The position numbers and the translations under genes were made by a program. The notes under the pieces are model-generated. The model saw only the letters and a list, made by a program, of their open reading frames with translations, made no database searches and was not told where the DNA came from. Source: Desulfarculales bacterium UBA696 (GTDB lineage Bacteria > Desulfobacterota > Syntrophobacteria > Syntrophobacterales > Syntrophobacteraceae). Taken from it: a stretch of 64,000 nucleotides of DNA. Location: NCBI GenBank assembly GCA_002298995.1, contig DBMO01000054.1:846-64845 (forward strand), given 5' to 3'. Shown here in pieces: positions 60,935 to 64,000 of this stretch. Every line of letters starts with the position of its first letter. The first letter of the stretch is position 1.

Positions 60935-62596
60935 TCATGCACGTCGCCGAACTGAATCATATACTCGCCGTAGAGGCGATATCCCGTGGAACCATCTCTC
61001 CTCTTTGGGATCAGGCTCATTTCCTTCAAAATCTTCCTCCGCCCCCTTGCCGCGCGGAAGCACATGCCGGCTCAAAGGATCGCGACCCTCTTCCGGGTCG
61101 AAAGCAATCTGGTTGTGCCCCGTACCGCTGCTATTTCCAGATAACCCCTTGGACTCGCTGCTGACAAGATTTACCATTTCAGAGACGAAAACCTGCATTT
61201 GCTCGAGCTGGCAATTCATCTCCTCGGAGGCCGAGGCAGTCTCCTTGGCGTAGGCGCTGTTTTCATCGGTAACTTTGGTCATCTCGCATATCGAGGTATT
61301 AATCTCCTCGATCCCAACTGCCTGCTGGCGTGAACGCTCCGAGATCTCCTCGACCAGCACGCTAAGGCGTTGGGAGCCTGCAGTCACCTTCTCGAAAGCA
61401 TCACTAGCTTTGTCCACGAAAGCCGACCCGGCCTTGACCTTGGTTACCGTGCCTTCGATCATGCTCGCTGTTTGCTTTGCGGCTTCGGCCGCCCTCATGG
61501 CAAGGTTTCTCACCTCGTCCGCCACAACCGCGAAACCGGCACCCACCTCACCTGCACGGGCTGCTTCCACTGCCGCGTTCAGTGCCAGAAGATTGGTCTG
61601 GAAAGCTATTTCATCTATCGTTTTTATAATTTTCTGAGTCTCCTGGCTTGCCGCGTGGACCTCTTTCATTGAAGTGGTAAGGTCTGACATTGCGACATTG
61701 GCATCTTTTATATCATTGCCGGAGTCCCTGACTATGGTTTCGGCGTGTCCCGCGCTTTCAGCGTTCTGGCGCGTGATAACCGACATCTGCTCGATCGAGG
61801 CCGAAGTCTTCTGGATGGCCTCCGTTTGCTCGGTGGCGCCGCTGGCAAGTTGGGTACTTACCTGCGAAACAGTGTGAGAGGTTTCCCTGAAGCCGTCGTT
61901 AGCTTCCTGAACGCTGGTGATTGTCTTTTTTATGATTTTGAAAATCTTTCCCGTGATCAGCCAGGAGATTATTCCAAATATTATGACCACCGCGGGAATA
62001 GCCAGCAGGCAGTTTATCAGGGTCCTGTTATTTATCACCGAGATGGCTTCCTCTCCCTGTTTCTGGAGTTTAGCCAGAACGGCGGTCGAAAACTTGAAGT
62101 AGGTTACGCCGCCCGATTCGCCTTCTTTCCAGTCTATGTGGCACCTGATACATTCCGCCGAAGCTATTTGGGGCTGGTAGTATTCAATGGCCTCGTCGGT
62201 ACGGTTCGAGATGAGCTGGTGGCTTGCACCAAGCCTGCTCTTGATGGAGTCCGGCAGACTCTTGCCCACGGCAGCCGGGTCCGAGGAATGGGTGGCCTTT
62301 CCCTTTCGGTCAAAAAGCGAGAACTCGCTAAGACCCTCAACCTCTTTTTGCGACTGGACGAGCTTGGTGAACTTCTCCATTTCTCCACGCGCTATCGAGC
62401 CTCTGACTGCCTGCTGGACAGCCCTGTGGAGGTTCATCGCCTGCGTTTCCTCCACCGAGGTGAGCAGCTGGCTGTTAGACTCCGAATACTGCGTGATCGA
62501 CTTATTCGCCGTGAAGAGCTGAAGGCCCTGGATAGCAGCCACAATGACGACGAGAGCTGCAAGAAGATACAAGCTCAGTCTGGCGTGCAGAGACAT
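60935..62596 (-). CDS. Methyl-accepting chemotaxis protein with a periplasmic c-type haem motif
   Basis: A 553-residue chemoreceptor. Helix 1 is at about 8-28 (LSLYLLAALVVIVAAIQGL), and the periplasmic domain spans about 30-192. It carries CIRCH at 149-153, the haem c attachment motif. Helix 2 is at about 194-215 (INCLLAIPAVVIIFGIISWLI). The cytoplasmic signalling part has the hairpin FQTNLLALNAAVEAARAG and GFAVVADEVRNLAMRAAEAA. No HAMP is evident. Haem-carrying receptors such as DcrA of Desulfovibrio sense oxygen or redox state, and periplasmic haem-PAS sensors of Geobacter are analogous. The C-terminal 60 residues diverge. ATG 62596 lies one base past the hydrogenase small-subunit stop and has AAGGA 8 bases upstream, so it belongs to that operon; an in-frame start at 62671 is inside the hydrogenase gene. 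Confidence 0.9.
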   Translation of the reverse strand: MSLHARLSLYLLAALVVIVAAIQGLQLFTANKSITQYSESNSQLLTSVEETQAMNLHRAVQQAVRGSIARGEMEKFTKLVQSQKEVEGLSEFSLFDRKGKATHSSDPAAVGKSLPDSIKSRLGASHQLISNRTDEAIEYYQPQIASAECIRCHIDWKEGESGGVTYFKFSTAVLAKLQKQGEEAISVINNRTLINCLLAIPAVVIIFGIISWLITGKIFKIIKKTITSVQEANDGFRETSHTVSQVSTQLASGATEQTEAIQKTSASIEQMSVITRQNAESAGHAETIVRDSGNDIKDANVAMSDLTTSMKEVHAASQETQKIIKTIDEIAFQTNLLALNAAVEAARAGEVGAGFAVVADEVRNLAMRAAEAAKQTASMIEGTVTKVKAGSAFVDKASDAFEKVTAGSQRLSVLVEEISERSRQQAVGIEEINTSICEMTKVTDENSAYAKETASASEEMNCQLEQMQVFVSEMVNLVSSESKGLSGNSSGTGHNQIAFDPEEGRDPLSRHVLPRGKGAEEDFEGNEPDPKEERWFHGISPLRRVYDSVRRRA

Positions 62597-62597
62597 T

Positions 62598-63530
62598 TCA
62601 GCTGTCCTTTCCTTTGCTGGGTTGAGTAACGATATTCCTCGGATAGAGGGCAAAATCGGCCTTTGCGGCAAAATTCTCCGAGGCGCATCCTATGCAAGGC
62701 GCTCCCGCCCTGATGCACGAGTTTGTGCCCGAGTTCCACTGCCGCATCGTACAATCGGCGTAGGTCAGGGCCCCGATGCATCCGAGTTTGAACAAACAGC
62801 CCTCTTCCAGGAAATTCTTGGCGAATTTCTCGCGCTCATAATCTGTGAAGCGCGGACACTGGTCGTGAATCAGCTTTTTGTAAAACATCTTTGGCCGCCC
62901 CTTATCGTCGACGGGCGGAATTCCAAACTTGATCAGGTGTACAAGAGTGCCGACCAGCCAGTCAGGGTGGATCGGACATCCCGGGAGCATGATGAGCGGA
63001 GTCGTGATGCCCTCGTTTTTGAACAGGGCCGGAAGGCTGATGGCTCCCGTCGGATTGTTTTCCGCCGCTGGAATGCCTCCGAATGATGAGCAGGTCCCCA
63101 CCGCGATAACTGCCTTTGCCTTTTTCGAGGCTGCGATGATCTGCTCGCCAATTGTTTTATCTCCCATTTTGCATGCGCTGGGCATGCCCTTGGGCACGCT
63201 GCCCTCAACCGCCAGGAAGAAGCCTCCATCCCCGACCGTCTTGGAAATAACCTCCATGCACTGGTGGCCGGTTGTGGTTGATATGTTGGAATGGAAAAGA
63301 AGAGAGATATACTGCGTAATGATCTCGGCCGGCCCCGGGTGATCGGAATTGAGCAGTGAAACCGAGCAGCCTGTACAGCTCTGCGCCTGTAGCCAGATAA
63401 CCGGGGCGGCCTTCGCTGCGATTTGCTCCAGCGCTTCGGCAATTTGCGGAAGCGCGGTAGAGGAGAGGCCCATCACCGCGGCAAGCCGCGCACTAATTTT
63501 CAAGAAGCTTCTGCGTGAAATCTCCGACAT
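62598..63530 (-). CDS. Periplasmic [NiFe] hydrogenase small subunit, Tat-exported
   Basis: A 310-residue small subunit. The twin-arginine signal is SRRSFLKISARLAAVMGL. Proximal cluster ligands are in SCTGCSVSLLNS, AVGTCSSFGGIPAAE and LPGCPIHPDWLVGTL. The distal and medial clusters lie in HDQCPRFTDYEREKF, EGCLFKLGCIGALTYADC, and TNSCIRAGAPCIGC. At TNSC a cysteine replaces the proline of Desulfovibrio gigas-type enzymes, so the medial cluster is predicted to be [4Fe-4S], as in [NiFeSe] hydrogenases. No C-terminal membrane anchor is present, so the enzyme is soluble in the periplasm. It takes electrons from H2 oxidation to periplasmic cytochromes. It follows the large-subunit gene by 54 bases. 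Confidence 0.94.
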   Translation of the reverse strand: MSEISRRSFLKISARLAAVMGLSSTALPQIAEALEQIAAKAAPVIWLQAQSCTGCSVSLLNSDHPGPAEIITQYISLLFHSNISTTTGHQCMEVISKTVGDGGFFLAVEGSVPKGMPSACKMGDKTIGEQIIAASKKAKAVIAVGTCSSFGGIPAAENNPTGAISLPALFKNEGITTPLIMLPGCPIHPDWLVGTLVHLIKFGIPPVDDKGRPKMFYKKLIHDQCPRFTDYEREKFAKNFLEEGCLFKLGCIGALTYADCTMRQWNSGTNSCIRAGAPCIGCASENFAAKADFALYPRNIVTQPSKGKDS

Positions 63531-63584
63531 TTTATTCTCCTGGCGCCAAACCAGCTAAATGTTGGCGGTCTCCACAAACGAATA

Positions 63585-64000
63585 TCAGTGAACAGCGCAG
63601 GCAATGCACGGATCGAAAGACCTGACGATCCTGGCGGCTTCTATCGGGTTTTTCTCATCGGCAATGGGCGTACCGGCCAGCGCCTGCTCAACGGGTCCCG
63701 GGGTTCCCTTGTCATCTCTTGGCGAACAGTTCCAGGTGGTGGGAACGACGCACTGATAGTTGCCTATCTTGCCGTCCTTAATCGTTATCCAGTGTCCGAG
63801 CGCTCCACGGGGAGCCTCGGTCAGCCCTACTCCGCTTCCGGAACTTGGCACACTAAACTCGGCAAACGCCGGCTCGCCGGGCTTTAACTGGTCGAGCCAT
63901 TCGCCGCAGCGGTCGGCAATCAGTTTGCATTCAACAGCCCTCGCACCGTGGCGGCCGAGTACGGAGACCAGATCCTGCGGTTTTTTGTCCAGTGCGCCAA
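63585..64000 (-). CDS. [NiFe] hydrogenase large subunit, C-terminal part (runs off the window)
   Basis: The last 138 residues of a [NiFe] hydrogenase large subunit; the start lies outside the window. It has EAPRGALGHWITIKDGKIGNYQCVVPTTWN, GPVEQALAGTPI and the nickel-ligand ending RSFDPCIACAVH. The stop codon follows the final histidine directly, so there is no C-terminal peptide for the usual maturation protease to remove. Cysteine, not selenocysteine, occupies the C-terminal ligand position (DPCIAC). The large-subunit gene comes before the small-subunit gene, the opposite of the usual order in group 1 hydrogenases. Confidence 0.93.
   Translation of the reverse strand, partial: GALDKKPQDLVSVLGRHGARAVECKLIADRCGEWLDQLKPGEPAFAEFSVPSSGSGVGLTEAPRGALGHWITIKDGKIGNYQCVVPTTWNCSPRDDKGTPGPVEQALAGTPIADEKNPIEAARIVRSFDPCIACAVH

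Noticed and set aside
60935..61100. Frameshift at the C-terminus of the chemoreceptor
   Set aside because: The tail is unconserved in every frame, so a shift could not be shown; left as a variable C-terminus.
63552..63587. TGA at the end of the hydrogenase large subunit read as selenocysteine
   Set aside because: The following codons (YSFVETANI then stop) do not resemble a known C-terminal extension, and the nickel ligands DPCIACAVH are already complete.

Overview
The window reads as one contiguous, gene-dense chromosome segment (GC-rich, short intergenic gaps, many overlapping starts and stops) from a strictly anaerobic Gram-negative bacterium. Lipoprotein carrier LolA, SecDF-YajC, a Tat-exported periplasmic [NiFe] hydrogenase, an HdrA-MvhD-MetV-MetF electron-transfer cluster, anaerobic cobalamin genes (cbiF, cbiG, cbiH) and at least two UGA-encoded selenoproteins point to a sulfate-reducing or syntrophic Desulfobacterota lineage; Syntrophobacter-like is my best guess. 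That is inference from gene content, not from an alignment.

Layout. 1-9.1 kb: 5' part of a DEAD-box helicase, a queuosine-salvage (QNG1/DUF2419) protein, polyprenyl diphosphate synthase, an MscS channel, a FlK-like thioesterase, then a tetrapyrrole operon (siroheme dehydrogenase domain, HemX-like protein, HemA, Cys-rich protein) closed by a strong terminator. 9.4-23.4 kb: ssb (reverse), plsC-rnj-ftsK, lolA-pdxA-uvrA, and a yajC-secD-secF operon. 23.5-34.7 kb: tandem UspA protein, HAD phosphatase, class IV aminotransferase, comEC, metallophosphatase, galE, a DUF2007-DUF3786 protein with a cytosolic BtuF-like partner, a transglutaminase-like gene broken by one amber codon, and a purine nucleoside phosphorylase. 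34.8-50.7 kb: hrpA, a NUDIX protein, glgA, selD (selenoprotein), a sigma-32-type factor, hisC-cmk-rpsA, sppA, a Uma2 nuclease, a DUF4239 membrane protein and a decayed toxin-antitoxin pair.

51.2-64 kb is the most distinctive part. On the reverse strand lies hdrA-mvhD-metV-metF, where HdrA carries two flavin modules and MvhD contains selenocysteine. This looks like a cytoplasmic complex linking methylene-tetrahydrofolate reduction to flavin-based electron transfer. It is followed by the forward cbiF-cbiG-cbiH cobalamin genes, a reverse HDOD protein, and a reverse operon of [NiFe] hydrogenase large subunit, small subunit and a chemoreceptor whose periplasmic domain carries a CxxCH haem c motif.

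The genes fit a common theme: H2 and C1 electron metabolism with selenium (selD serving the Sec codon in mvhD and its own), corrinoid and tetrapyrrole synthesis, and redox sensing next to the hydrogenase. Dispersed REP-like palindromes sit in several intergenic gaps. No tRNA, rRNA, CRISPR array, complete insertion sequence or prophage was recognised.
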